Below, piece by piece: positions 53,334 to 64,000 of a stretch of 64,000 nt of DNA (positions are counted from its first letter, which is position 1; each line of letters opens with the position of its first letter). The stretch covers positions 41,122,671 to 41,186,670 of the forward strand of contig NC_134399.1 of the NCBI RefSeq assembly GCF_050003625.1. Reading direction: 5' to 3'. The notes under the pieces are model-generated. The model made no database searches. It saw only the letters and a program-made list of their open reading frames with translations, and had not been told where the DNA came from. The DNA comes from Haematobia irritans (lineage: Eukaryota; Arthropoda; Insecta; Diptera; Muscidae). The position numbers were made by a program, and so were the translations under genes.

Positions 53334-53403
53334 TAACAACATAATATCGTTACCAATTTCTAAAATACCTGTTCGCCTCAAATGTCTCAAAACTTTCTTA
53401 CAG

Positions 53404-53520
53404 CCCATTCACATTAGGCTCGAAATCTACTAAAAGTAGATTTGAAATCCTTTTTTATAAGGCAAATGACAATTGAAATCTACTTAAAGGGGATTTTGGA
53501 AGTGTAATGTGTATGAGGTA
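53404..53520. repeat. Short MITE-like repeat (inverted copy at 59582-59694)
   Basis: CCCATTCACATTAGGCTCG...GTGTAATGTGTATGAGG; the copy at 59582-59694 is the reverse complement with ~85% identity by eye. Ends resemble each other inverted (CATTCACATTA / TAATGTGTATG). Confidence 0.65.
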
Positions 53521-54389
53521 TTAAAGCTATCACTGTTATTTACTGCACTGTTAGAAAAATATGTTTTTCATATGTTCCGATATAAACAAAATGTGTTTCG
53601 GGTACAATTTTTAAACACAATATATTTAAGTGCAAACATGCAATGTTCCTAAACTAACGCTAAATGCTTGGGACACATATGTTAATAATGTTTGGGGCAT
53701 GAATGTTTCATAAAAATAATATGTGTGAATGTAAACATATATACATTTACAAATTTGTAGTAAACATATATATGTTGTGATATTTTATTCAGAGAGCGTC
53801 AGAGAGAGAGTATAGAGAAAGAAATAGAGATAGAAAAATGGGAGCGTTGACGAAAGATATCAACATAACACAGCGAGAGAATCAAAAGAGAGCAATTTCT
53901 ATGAAACCGCTTGTATGTTGTTTCGGAAAACTGTTTTATGATAAGGCCAAAAATTTGATGTGCTTAAGTCTATATATTATTTTATTTATTTGAACACACA
54001 CAATTTTTTTCTTGATTCGTTAAAATCGGAACTTACGAGGAGTAAGTCAAAATATTCAGGCAAAGGAAATTGAAAAAAAAAAACGGTGGAACATATACAA
54101 AAGTTACAAATGGATCTTCATAAAAATAACGTATGGGTACTATATTCTTTTTAGGGTTGGGACAATAAAATGAAAAAATAGTGAAAAATTAAACAGTACA
54201 ATGTATAAAAACAAAGTTTAGTTCCTCTTTATTAATAAGTAGTCCAAGAGGAATTGACGGACACCTTCAAATATAAAAGCGGGCATTAAGTTCGAGTTTT
54301 GCAGCTAAAACAATCGAAAAAGTTTATTTTCTTTAAAATTATTTAAAAAAAAAGGCAAAAGGCATAATTCCAACTTAATACCGGCCTTA

Positions 54390-56060
54390 AAAGTAACAAG
54401 TATATACGGCCGTAAGTTCGGCCAGGCCGAATCTTATGTACCCTCCACCATGGATTGCGTAGGAACTTCTACTAAAGGCTGTCATCCACAATCGAATTAC
54501 TTGGGTTGCGATAACACTTGCCGATGGCAAGGTATCGTAAAATTTTTTTAACACTGTCTTCTAAATTGTAAGTTAGTCCATAAGGGGTATATATTAAACA
54601 AAAAAAAGGCCGATTAAGTACGTATATAATTCAGTTTGACAAAATTTTCTATAGAAATAAAATTTTGACAAAATTTTCTATAGAAATAAAAACTTGACAA
54701 AATTTTCTATAGAAATAAAATGTTGACAAAATTTTCTATGGAAGTAAAATGTTGGCAAAATTTTCTATAGCAATAAAATTTTGACAAAATTTTCTATAGA
54801 AATAAAATGTTGACAAAATTTTCTATAGAAATAAAATGTTGACAAAATGTTCTATAGAAATAAAATGTTGACAAAATTGTCTATAGAAATAAAATGTTGA
54901 CAAAATTTTCTATGGTAATAAAATGTTGACAAACATTGCTATAGAAATAAACTTTTTACAAAACTTTCTATAGAAATGAAATTTTGACAAAACTTTCTAT
55001 AGTAATAAAATTTGACAATTTTTACATGGCTGTTAGAGGCCATATACTAACGAAATGTACCAAATTTCAACCGCATCGGATGACTTTTGCTCCTCCAAGG
55101 GGCTCCGGAGGTCAAATCTGGGGATCGGTTTATATGGGAGCTATATATAATTATGGACCGATATGGACCAATTTTTGCATGGTTGTTAGAGACCATATAC
55201 TAACACCGCGTACTAAATTTCAATTGGATCGGATGAATTTTGCTCATCCAAGAGGCTCCAGAGTTCAAATCTGGGGATCGGTTTATATGGGAGCTATATA
55301 TAATTATGGACCGATATGGACCAATTTTTGCATGCTTATTAGAGACCGTATACTAACATCAAGTACCCAATTTCAAACGGATCGGATGAATTTTGCCCCT
55401 CCAAGAGGCTCCGGAGGTCAAATCTGGGGATCGGTTTATATGGGAGCTATATATAATTATGGACCGATATGGACCAGTTTTTGCATGGTTGTTAGAGACC
55501 ATATACTAACACCACGTACCAAATTTCAATCGGGTAGGATGAAGTTTGCTCCTCCAAGAGGCTCCGGAGGTCAAATCTGGGGATCGGTTTATATGGGAGC
55601 TATATATATTTATGGACCGATATGGACCAATTTTTGCATGGTTGTTAGAGACCGTATACTAACATCAGGTACCAAATTTCAACCGGATCGGATGAATTTT
55701 GCCCCTCCAAGAGGCTCCGGAGGTCAAATCTGGGAATCGGTTTATATGGGGGCTATATATAATTATGGACCGATATGGACCAATTTTTGCATGGTTGTTA
55801 GAGACCGTATACTTAGACCACGTACCAAATTTCAACCGGATCGGATGAATTTTGCTGCTCCGGAAGGCTCCGCAAGCCAAATTTGGGGATCGGTTTATAT
55901 GGGGGCTATACGTAAACGTGGGCCGATATGGCCCATTTTCAATACCATCCGACCTACATCAATAACAACTACTTGTGCCAAGTTTCAAGTCGATAGCTAG
56001 TTTCGTTCGGAAGTTAGCGTGATTTCCACAGACGGACGGACAGCCGGACAGACGAGCACC
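54390..56060 (+). mobile_element. mini-me-like element, family 4, copy F (3' truncated)
   Basis: AACAAGTATATACGGCCGTA start, a 29-bp minisatellite (54635-55020), then exact 153-bp units with GACCGATATGG at 55156, 55309, 55462, 55615 and 55768. Ends at GACGGACGGACAGCCGGAC without the terminal hairpin. Because 153 is a multiple of three, a 338-residue frame (54984-56000) of 51-residue repeats stays open; I regard it as non-coding. Confidence 0.82.
54635..55020. repeat. 29-bp minisatellite in mini-me-like copy F
   Basis: About 13 units of AAAATTTTGACAAAATTTTC + TATAGAAAT; GACA starts at 54638, 54667, 54696 and 54725 give the 29-bp period. A shorter, broken array lies in copy G at 56310-56740. 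Confidence 0.9.
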
Positions 56061-56073
56061 ATTTAAAAAAAAA

Positions 56074-58160
56074 ACAAGTATATACGGCCGTAAGTTCGGC
56101 CAGGCCGAAGCTTATGTACCCTCCATCATTGATTGCGTAGAAACTTCTTCTAAACACTGCCATCCAGAATCGAATTATCTAAGTTGCGGTAACGCTTGCC
56201 GATGGCAAGGTATCTTAAAACCTCCTAACACCATCTTCTAAATTGTATGTAAGTCCATACGTGGTATATATTAAATCAAAAAAGATCGATCCAATACGTA
56301 TATAATTCAGTTTGACAAAGTAGACATAAAATTTTGACAAAATTTTCTACAGAAATAAAATTTTAACAAAATTTTCTATAGAAATAAAATTTTCTATAGA
56401 AATAAAAATTTTGACAAAATTTTCTATAGAAAGAAAATTTTGATAAAAATTTCTACAGAAATAAAATTTTAACAAAATTTTCTATAGGAATAGACTTTTG
56501 ACAAAATATTCTATAGAAATAAAATCTTGGTAGATTATTTTTGGCTCGAGTGGCAACCATGATTATGAACCGAATAAAATTTGAACAAAATTTTCTATAG
56601 AAATAAAATTTTGACAATGATGAAAATTTTATTGTGAACCGAATAAAATTTTAACAAAATTTTCTCTAGAAATAAAATTTTGACAAAATTTTCTATAGAA
56701 ATAAAATTTTGACAAAATTTTCTATATAAATAAAATTTTGGTAGATTAATTTTGGCTCTAGTGGCAACCATGGTTATGAACCGATATGGACCAATTTTTG
56801 AGTGATTGGACCAATTGTTGTATGGTTGTTAGCGACCATATACTAACACCACGTTCCTAATGTGAACCGGATCGGATGAATTTTGCTCCTCCAAGAGGCT
56901 CCGGAGGTCAAATCTGGAGAACGTTTTATATGGGGGCTATATATAATTATGGACCGATATGGACCAATTCTGGCACGGTTGTTAAAGATCATATACTAAC
57001 ACCATGTTCAAAATTACAACCGGATTGGGTGAAATTTGCTTCTCTTGGAGACTTCGAAAGCCAAATCTGGGGATCAGCTTATATGGGGGCTATATATAAT
57101 TATGAACCGATGTGGACCAATTTTTGCATGGATATTAGAGACCACATAACAATACCAAGTACCAAATTTCAGCCGGATCGGATGCAATTTGCTTCTCTTT
57201 GGGGCTTCGCAAGCCAAATCTGGAGATCGGTTTATATGGGGTCCATATATAATTATGGACCGATGTGGACCAATTTTTGCACGGTTATTAGAGACCATAT
57301 ACCAACATCATGTACCAAATTTCAGACGGATCGGATGAAATTTGCTTCTCTTTGAGGCTCCGCAAGCCAAATCTGGGGATCGGTTTATATGGGGGCTATA
57401 TATAATTATGGACCGATGTGGACCAATTTTTGCACGATTGTTAGAGACCATCTACCTACACCATGTACCAAATTTCAGCCGGATCGGATGAAATATGCTT
57501 CTCTTAGAGGCTCCACAAGCCAAATCTGGGGATCGGTTTATATGGGGGCTATATATAATTATGGACCGATGTGAACCAATTTTTGCGTGATTGTTAGAGA
57601 CCATCTACCAACACCATGTACCAAATTTCAGCCGGATCGGATGAAATATGCTTCTCTTAGAGGCTCCACAAGCCAAATCTGGGGATCGGTTTATATGGGG
57701 GCTATATATAATTATGGACCGATGTGGACCAATTTTTGCATGATTGTTAGAGACCATATATCAACACCATATACCAAATTTTAGCCGGATCGGATGAAAT
57801 ATGCTTCTGTTAGAGGCTCCACAAGCCAAATCTGAGGGTCCCTTTATATGGGGGCTATACGTAAAAGTGGACCGATATGGCCCATTTTCAATACCATCCG
57901 ACCTACATCGATAACAACTACTTGTGCCAAGTTTCAAGTCGATAGCTTGTTTCGTTCGGAAGTTAGCGTGATTTCAACAGACGGACGGACGGACGGACGG
58001 ACGGACGGACGGACGGACGGACGGACATGCTTAGATCGACTCAGAATTTCACCACGACCCAGAATATATATACTTTATGGGGTCTTAGAGCAATATTTCG
58101 ATGTGTTACAAACGGAATGACAAAGTTAATATACCCCCATCCTATGATGGAGGGTATAAA
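56074..58160 (+). mobile_element. mini-me-like element, family 4, copy G (complete)
   Basis: AACAAGTATATACGGCCGTA start, degenerate 29-bp minisatellite (56310-56740), 153-bp units with ACCGATGTGG at 57106, 57259, 57412, 57565 and 57718, a (GGAC)n tract at 57980-58026, AGATCGACTCAGAATTTCAC, and the terminal hairpin CCCCCATCCTATGATGGAGG. It follows copy F head to tail after ~15 bp. Confidence 0.85.
57980..58026. repeat. (GGAC)n microsatellite
   Basis: About 11 perfect GGAC units at the GTCY site of the mini-me-like core. Other copies have 3-5 units. Confidence 0.95.
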
Positions 58161-58287
58161 AAATGGTGCTCGGTCGGAGCTAACCACTGCTCCACGTGGC
58201 CAACAAATGTATGTTTCTGTTAAATAATGTTATGGGCTCGTGGGCGCTGCAAACTATGTTATATAAATGTAACTAATAACTATAACA

Positions 58288-58358
58288 GCTACGTAGCCCA
58301 GTGGATAGTATTTTGGCTTACAAACGGTATGGTCCTGGGTTCGATTCTCCGTCAGGCG
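58288..58358 (+). ncRNA. tRNA-like module 2 of element X, copy 3
   Basis: GCTACGTAGCCCAGTGGATA...GGGTTCGATTCTCCGTCAGG; A-box TAGCCCAGTGG, B-box GGTTCGATTCT. Confidence 0.5.
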
Positions 58359-58653
58359 AAAGGTAAAATTTATAAAATTGAATAATTTCTTCAACATTAT
58401 TTGTATTACAGAAAAAGGTGCCAAGAACTAAAAAAATCGTGGAAGTAAAAATTATATGAGGGAATGAGCTCAATCTTCTTTGGGGAAAATTCTTCCAAGC
58501 GTATAATATTTTTGGGCTCAAAATGCTTCCAAACATATAATATGGTCACATAAAACAAACGTAATAATGTTTCAGCAGTATACAATAATATATGTGCTTC
58601 CTGCAAAATATGTTTGGAACATATGTTAGAGAAACGATTTTTTTGAGGGTGTG

Positions 58654-59581
58654 GATGTTGTTCGTTTACTAAGAAGTCAACATGGTAAATCTACTAAAGG
58701 TACTACATCACAGTCAGCTGTTCACAGCTGAGTACATCCAACTGTCAAAAACATGTCTTGTTACTATAGGTTAATTTTTACATTCCACAGGTTACTATTG
58801 TCAAAACCACGTATTACGGTTACATAGGTAACTTTTGGTTACATAGGTTAATTGGTACAAACATTAGAAACAAATTGAAAATATTTAATATCTTTTGTTT
58901 ACTAACATTAGATTTGCAAACAAAACTGACATCTAGATGTACTTGAATTTTGTTGTTTTTAATTTTTTGTAATACTGCAACTACCTGGGAATTATTTTAC
59001 CATGGAAGTGTAGTACTGGAAAAGTCTTCCTACACTTTCTCCGATTAACGTCTTTACCTTTAGTTATTTTCTGTTACCTTTGCCTGTTTTCTGATTATGC
59101 AAATCAATCTGGCAACTTTAAATGAAGTGTGATAACGAGTAGAGTAGCAAAAGCTTGAATGTTTTTATTTAGAATTCCACGATTGACATATATTCCAAGA
59201 ATTTCGACTTTTATGGGCTTTGGACGATTTCTTCTTCATTCAGTATTTATTATTTTGTACAAAATTTTATAAACAAATTAAAAACGCAACCATATACACA
59301 TACGAATATGCAAATATACTTACCAACATATATACCTACACTCTGTACACTGTTGTCAATTTAACGGGGTTTCCAAATGTTTTGGCGCTATACCAAACAG
59401 CAATTTAGCGTGAAGTTTATCACAATTGTAAAAATTCGCAGTAATTTTATTTTTAAATAGGGAACTATATTAATATATCGTGGGGTACTTATTAATAATT
59501 GCATACACAGAAAAAATTACTACAAAAATGTCTCCAATGAAAAAGTGGATTGAAGTTGAAAACATATTCAATCACCTAATA
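58654..59581. other. Stretch without a supported gene
   Basis: Contains CAGCTGTTCACAGCTG (58718-58733), direct GGTTACATAGGT repeats near 58820-58850 and AT-rich sequence. No coding sequence or element ends recognised. Confidence 0.35.
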
Positions 59582-59861
59582 CCTCATTCACATTACACTT
59601 CCAAATTCCACTTTAGCTAGACTGTCATTTGCCTTACAAAAAAGGGATTTGAAATCCGCTTTTAGTAGATTTCGAGCGTAATATGAATGGGCTATAAGAA
59701 AACGATTCGTTTTTAATTGAAGTATTAATTATCCCAATGAAAGATTTTAACCAAATAAATACTTTATTTTAAATTAAAAATGCAATTGGTCGAAAATAAT
59801 TAGTTTTTTCTCTTACCGGTATGGATGGATTCTGTTTTCTTTCTTTGACATTGCCTTAGTT

Positions 59862-61513
59862 TTTATACCCTTCACCACTACTGTGGTACAGGGTATAATA
59901 AGTTTGTGCATTTGTATGTAACGCCAAGAAGGAAAAGTCTGAGACCCATCGTTTAGTATACCGATCGTCTTAGAATTAAATTCTGAGTCGATTTTTTCTG
60001 TCTGTCTGTTGATGTATTTTTGTGTGCAAAGTACAGCTCGCAGTTTTAGTCCGATTGTCCTAAAATTTGGTATAGGGTCCTGTTTCGGCTCAAAGATCTT
60101 CAACCGATCTTCCTCAAATTCCGTACATCCGAATATTTTATGAGTCTCGAAAAACGTGCAAAATATCAGCCAAAACGGTTCAGATTTAGATATAGCTCCC
60201 ATATATAGCTTTCGCCCGATTTACACTCATATGCCCACAGAGGCCAATTTTTTGCTCCGATTCAGTTGAAATTTTGCACAGGGAGTAGAATTAGCATTGT
60301 AGCTATGCGTGTCAAATTTGGTTGAAATCGGTTCAGATTTAGATATAGCTCCCATATATAGCTTTCGCCCGATTTACACTCAAATGACCACAGAGGCCAA
60401 TTTTTTGCTCCGATTTAGTTGAAATTTTGCACAGGGAGTATAATTAGCATTGTAGCTATGCGTGCCAAATTTGGTTGAAATCGGTTCAGATTTAGATATA
60501 GCTCCCATATATAGCTTTCGCCCGATTTACACTCATATGACCACAGAGGCCAATTTTTTGCTCCGATTTAGTTGAAATTTTGCACAGGGAGTAGAATTAG
60601 CATTGTAGCTATGCGTGCCAAATTTGGTTGAAATCGGTTCAGATTTAGATATATCTCCCATATATAGCTTTCGCCCGATTTACACTCATATGACCGTAGA
60701 GGCCAATTTTTAACTCCGATTTAGTTGAAATTTTGCACAGGGAGTAGAATTAGCATTGTAGCAATGCGTGCCAAATTTGGTTGAAATCAGTTCAGATTTA
60801 GATATAGCTCCCATATATATATATTTTTCTGATTTCGACAAAAATGGTCAAAATACCAACATTTTCCTTGTAAAATCGCCACTGCTTAGTCGAAAAGTTG
60901 TAAAAATTACTCTAATTTTCCTAAACTTCTAATGCATATATATCGAGCGATAAATCATAAATAAACTTTTGCGAAGTTTTCTTAAAATTGCTCCAGATTT
61001 AAATGTTTCCCATATTTTTTTACTAACATTGTGTTCCACCCTAGTGCATTAGCCGACTTAAATTTTGAGTCTATAGATTTTGTAGAAGTCTATCAAATTC
61101 TGTCCAGATCGAGTGATATTTAAATGTATGTATTTGGGACAAACCTTTATATATAGCCCCAACACATTTGACGGATGTGATATGGTATCGAAAATTTAGA
61201 TCTACAAAGTGGTGCAGGGTATAATATAGTCGGCTCCGCCCGACTTTAGACATTCCTTACTTGTTGTTTACTAACATTGTGTTCCACCCTAGTGCATTAG
61301 CCGACTTAAATTTTGAGTCTATGGATTTTGTAGAAGTCTATCAAATTCTGTCCAGATCGAGTGATATTTAAATGTATGTATTTGGGACAAACCTTTATAT
61401 ATAGCCCCAACACATTTGACGGATGTGATATGGTATCGAAAATTTAGATCTACAAAGTGGTGCAGGGTATAATATAGTCGGCTCCGCCCGACTTTAGACA
61501 TTCCTTACTTGTT
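59862..61513 (-). mobile_element. mini-me-like element, family 1, copy B with duplicated end
   Basis: Hairpin end ACCCTTCACCACTACTGTGG / ACAGGGTATA at 59868-59900; opposite end CCCGACTTTAGACATTCCTT. Inside, GTTCAGATTTAG recurs at 60178, 60331, 60484, 60637 and 60790: four units of exactly 153 bp. The terminal 248 bp (61019-61266) is duplicated in tandem at 61267-61513 with about one difference. Confidence 0.85.
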
Positions 61514-61935
61514 TTAATTACAATTAATGGATTTATTTTTAGATGTATCTTTAATCAATTAACTGCATTTATTTCAACATAATTTATTTTAAGTTATGAA
61601 TATTGTTAGTATTGTTATTGATTAAGTTTTTTTATTCACACACAAAAAAATATTCTTTCCTCCTAAACGAAATTTTAGACAAACAACTACCATTTGCCTT
61701 TGACCTGAGAAACCTGCTGACAGTTTCTTTGGATGAAAAGTATAAACTTTTTATGATAATAAAGACTAACTCAAAATTATTTATTTTTAATTCTCTAGCT
61801 AATTGCCTTTTCCTTTATCAGGCGAAAGTGACTAATATACTTTCGCGTGATTTGTTTAGTTCTATGCATTGTTTTCTGTAATAAAAACAATATAGGAGCA
61901 AATATTCGACTTTATATATTTTTTTAATTTTGCCA

Positions 61936-62003
61936 TTCGTTCTGACGGTGAATCGAACCACTTAGTTCGTAAGCAAACATACTAGTCACTGCCATGTAGC
62001 TCT
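61936..62003 (-). ncRNA. Diverged tRNA-like module (element X type)
   Basis: Complement GCTACATGGCAGTGACTAGT...GTGGTTCGATTCACCG resembles module 2 of element X at ~70% by eye, with a B-box-like GGTTCGATTCA. No element X ends recognised nearby. Confidence 0.4.
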
Positions 62004-62475
62004 TTCTGTAATCAACATGTAATTGCTTCTATAGCTATCAACGCAAAAGAAACACATCTATTTATAAACCACATTGTTGGGCACATACACAGCCTATTTA
62101 AAGAAACTTTATTTAAAGAAAACAAAGTTTGTCCCGTTCTTACAAACAATGTACCCACCCACTGAAAGAAATATGATCGGCGTGCACATTTCAAAACGTT
62201 CCGTTCATGAAGTGAATTAATACACATGTGGTGTCAAACGGAGAACAGACGGTGTAAATCTGACAATGATAAAATGACACCATGCGCTGTAAAAATAAAA
62301 CCCAGCGTTCGTAACCTGAAAAATAATTGTTTAAGAATTTATAATAAGGCATCCACAATTTAACTTTTATTGCCAAACTAGAGCTTGAGGACCCACGTTC
62401 GAATTCTGCATTGGACATTGTGATTATTGTAATTTTTTATATAAAATTTGATTATTTTTTGTAGATCCTTAAATA

Positions 62476-63834
62476 CACCTAGAAAAAGTGAACACTTCTT
62501 TAAGTTAAAATGAACTCATTGTGAACAAAGTTGGACTTCGTATAGCGCCAAAGACATTTTTATTTGTTTGAACGATGTGATTTTCGTAGAAATAAGGTAG
62601 AATGCATTCCATATATTAGTTAACATTTTCCTATTTATGTACCACTATACTACAGAATGAAAAAATTTAACTGAATTGAATTCATATATGGAATGATTTT
62701 ATTGAACTTTATTCATTCATTTGGACAAATCTTACATATTTGTGGTAAACCTTTTACTTAGAACTGCTTACCTTCGTTTTTAAATACAGTTTTATTTATT
62801 TATATAGGCAGTTTTTTCTTCAATAAAAGACATGTTTTATTAATATATTAAATATATTTATTAAGAATTAACAGCATCGAGTGGCCTTGAAATATTAGTT
62901 TATTATTCCACTATTTCCAATTTCCATGTAAAGTTACCAACTGTAAAACGTAATGCTTTTCTTCTTCTTCCTTTCACTTTTAATAAGAGAAATTACAATT
63001 TCAATACCTACAAATATAAAAAATCATAAACCATTTTTTCACAAAAGATTCGCGCCACTGTATGAATGTTACCTGATAATTGAAGATTCCAAAATGAAGA
63101 CGGGTTGTTATTCTGTTGCTGTTTTCTTTCTTTATACACCATCACGAACATTGATAGACTTATTGTTTGTTATTTATGTTCAATAATTTTGAAAAAAAAA
63201 ACGAAACATTTTCTCACTAATTTAAAATAAAAAATATTTTATTTGTTATTTATTATATTATTTTACTATATTATTTTTTAACAATCTCTCCAACGGAAAA
63301 AACAACCCACGCGCAAACATATCGAGTATATCGATGACAGGTAGATAAAAGAAATATAGGAAAATTTCCTATATTCTAACAAGTGTGTTTCCTTAAGTTT
63401 TGAAAGGATTGAATACTTCTTAGTTTGAATTAACTAAAATACTTTTCTATGCTAAGTGTTATTCGTATGTATGATAAGCTTCCTAATAAAGGAAGTCAGA
63501 ATTATCATTTTATAAGAAATTTTACTAAATTTGAGGAAACTTGGTTGTAGTTCGGTTTTTGTTTATTTTTACGAATGTTTTGTTATCAGTGAATAAAATT
63601 TTCTTGTTCAGTAGTAAATTCTTATACGCAGCGAAGAAAATAGTATTAGTAAAATTCCATGCCTTATTCTAGTTAATGAACTATTCCTAACTGCTTTCAG
63701 TTTCTGATTTTTTTAATGAAACAAGTAAACTTTATTATTTCACACAAACTTAATTTAACTTAATGGAAATAAAATGGCTAAACTAAATTGATAAACATTT
63801 TTTCCTTTAGTTTCGAAAGCACCTTTTCTGGGTG
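62476..63834. mobile_element. Element V, TA-flanked TIR element
   Basis: CACCTAGAAAAAGTGAAC at 62476 and ...GCACCTTTTCTGGGTG at 63834, flanked by TA (62474-62475, 63835-63836). 62510-63210 is the inverted homologue of 31230-31487 joined to 35313-35551, i.e. the site where the 3.8-kb hAT inserted. Non-coding. Confidence 0.65.
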
Positions 63835-63875
63835 TATGTTAAATATTAAATATTGATACATCTAAAAATTTTCCG

Positions 63876-63945
63876 CTACCGTGACTCGAACATGGATTGT
63901 CGTCCATAACAACGTCTAACGATTGTTTCAAGACCTTTCCTCCTC
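63876..63945 (-). ncRNA. Possible tRNA-like sequence
   Basis: Complement contains CGTTAGACGTTGTTATGGAC and CATGTTCGAGTCACGGTAGC, a D-arm-like and T-arm-like (GTTCGAGTC) pair at tRNA-like spacing. A good acceptor stem is not evident; probably SINE-derived or a relic. Confidence 0.3.
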
Positions 63946-64000
63946 AAAATGTGTCGAATTTAAGACATAAAGCCAGAAAATGGTTTTTGGAATAGACCGG

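Larger units (their letters stand above)
53547..58651 (+). mobile_element. Element X, copy 3, split by two mini-me-like elements
   Basis: Left part 53547-54385 (CACTGTTAGAAAAATATG...) and right part 58162-58651 (...TTTTTTTGAGGGTG) belong to one copy, flanked by TG (53545-53546, 58652-58653). Module 1 is reduced by an internal deletion at 58171-58200; module 2 is intact at 58288-58358. Confidence 0.78.

Noticed and set aside
57389..57784. Repeat-protein-like frames in mini-me-like copy G
   Set aside because: A consequence of a 153-bp unit divisible by three; frames on the other strand are also open and contain interruptions.
57960..58026. CRISPR-like or satellite array
   Set aside because: Simple GGAC microsatellite without spacers, in a eukaryotic repeat.

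Overview
The window looks like gene-poor, transposon-rich DNA from a dipteran, most likely a calyptrate or muscid-type fly. The case rests on AT-rich introns and intergenic DNA, fly-like B9d1, FUN14 and proteasome beta-7 sequences, a DD41D (rosa-like) mariner, RNase H-bearing LINEs, and many repeats resembling the dipteran mini-me/DINE class with GTCY microsatellites. Species identity is inferred only.

Host genes are few. A candidate terminal exon lies at 152-261 (+). B9d1, a ciliary transition-zone gene, runs on the minus strand with exon 1 at 12007-11746 and exon 2 at 11058-10825; its last exon was not found. A FUN14-domain (FUNDC1-like) exon lies at 22749-22336 (-).

Layout. 1-3.4 kb: gene end plus MITEs. 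3474-8499: a complete LINE with two intact ORFs and an 11-bp target duplication. 9.4-13.2 kb: B9d1 with a MITE in its intron and, just upstream, a 1,050-bp transposon (12154-13203) that carries a fragment of the proteasome beta-7 gene. 13.3-17.2 kb: duplicated cassettes with GTAAGT...TTGCAG mini-introns, interrupted by a truncated jockey-like LINE. 17.3-20.8 kb: a large nested palindrome. 21.9-31 kb: pogo-like and hAT-like MITEs with exact TA or 8-bp duplications, and 29-bp minisatellites. 31.5-35.3 kb: a 3.8-kb hAT containing a mini-me-like element, a mariner and another hAT MITE. 35.7-38.1, 44.3-46.4 and 53.5-58.7 kb: three copies of a CAC-ended element (here 'X') carrying two divergent tRNA-like modules. 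41.6-46.5, 54.4-58.2 and 59.9-61.5 kb: mini-me-like elements built on 153-bp tandem units. 62.5-63.8 kb: another TA-flanked element.

How the parts relate. The LINE's 3' tail, ending in TAACC/TTAGG pentamers, is shared with a tRNA-headed SINE at 42061-42406 and with several tiny truncated insertions, so the LINE probably mobilises them. Target duplications allow the nesting order to be read at several places. No bacterial features, CRISPR or defence systems are present. The least expected items are the gene-capturing transposon, the 153-bp periodicity shared by three repeat families, the paired tRNA-like modules in element X, and the repeated mini-intron cassettes.
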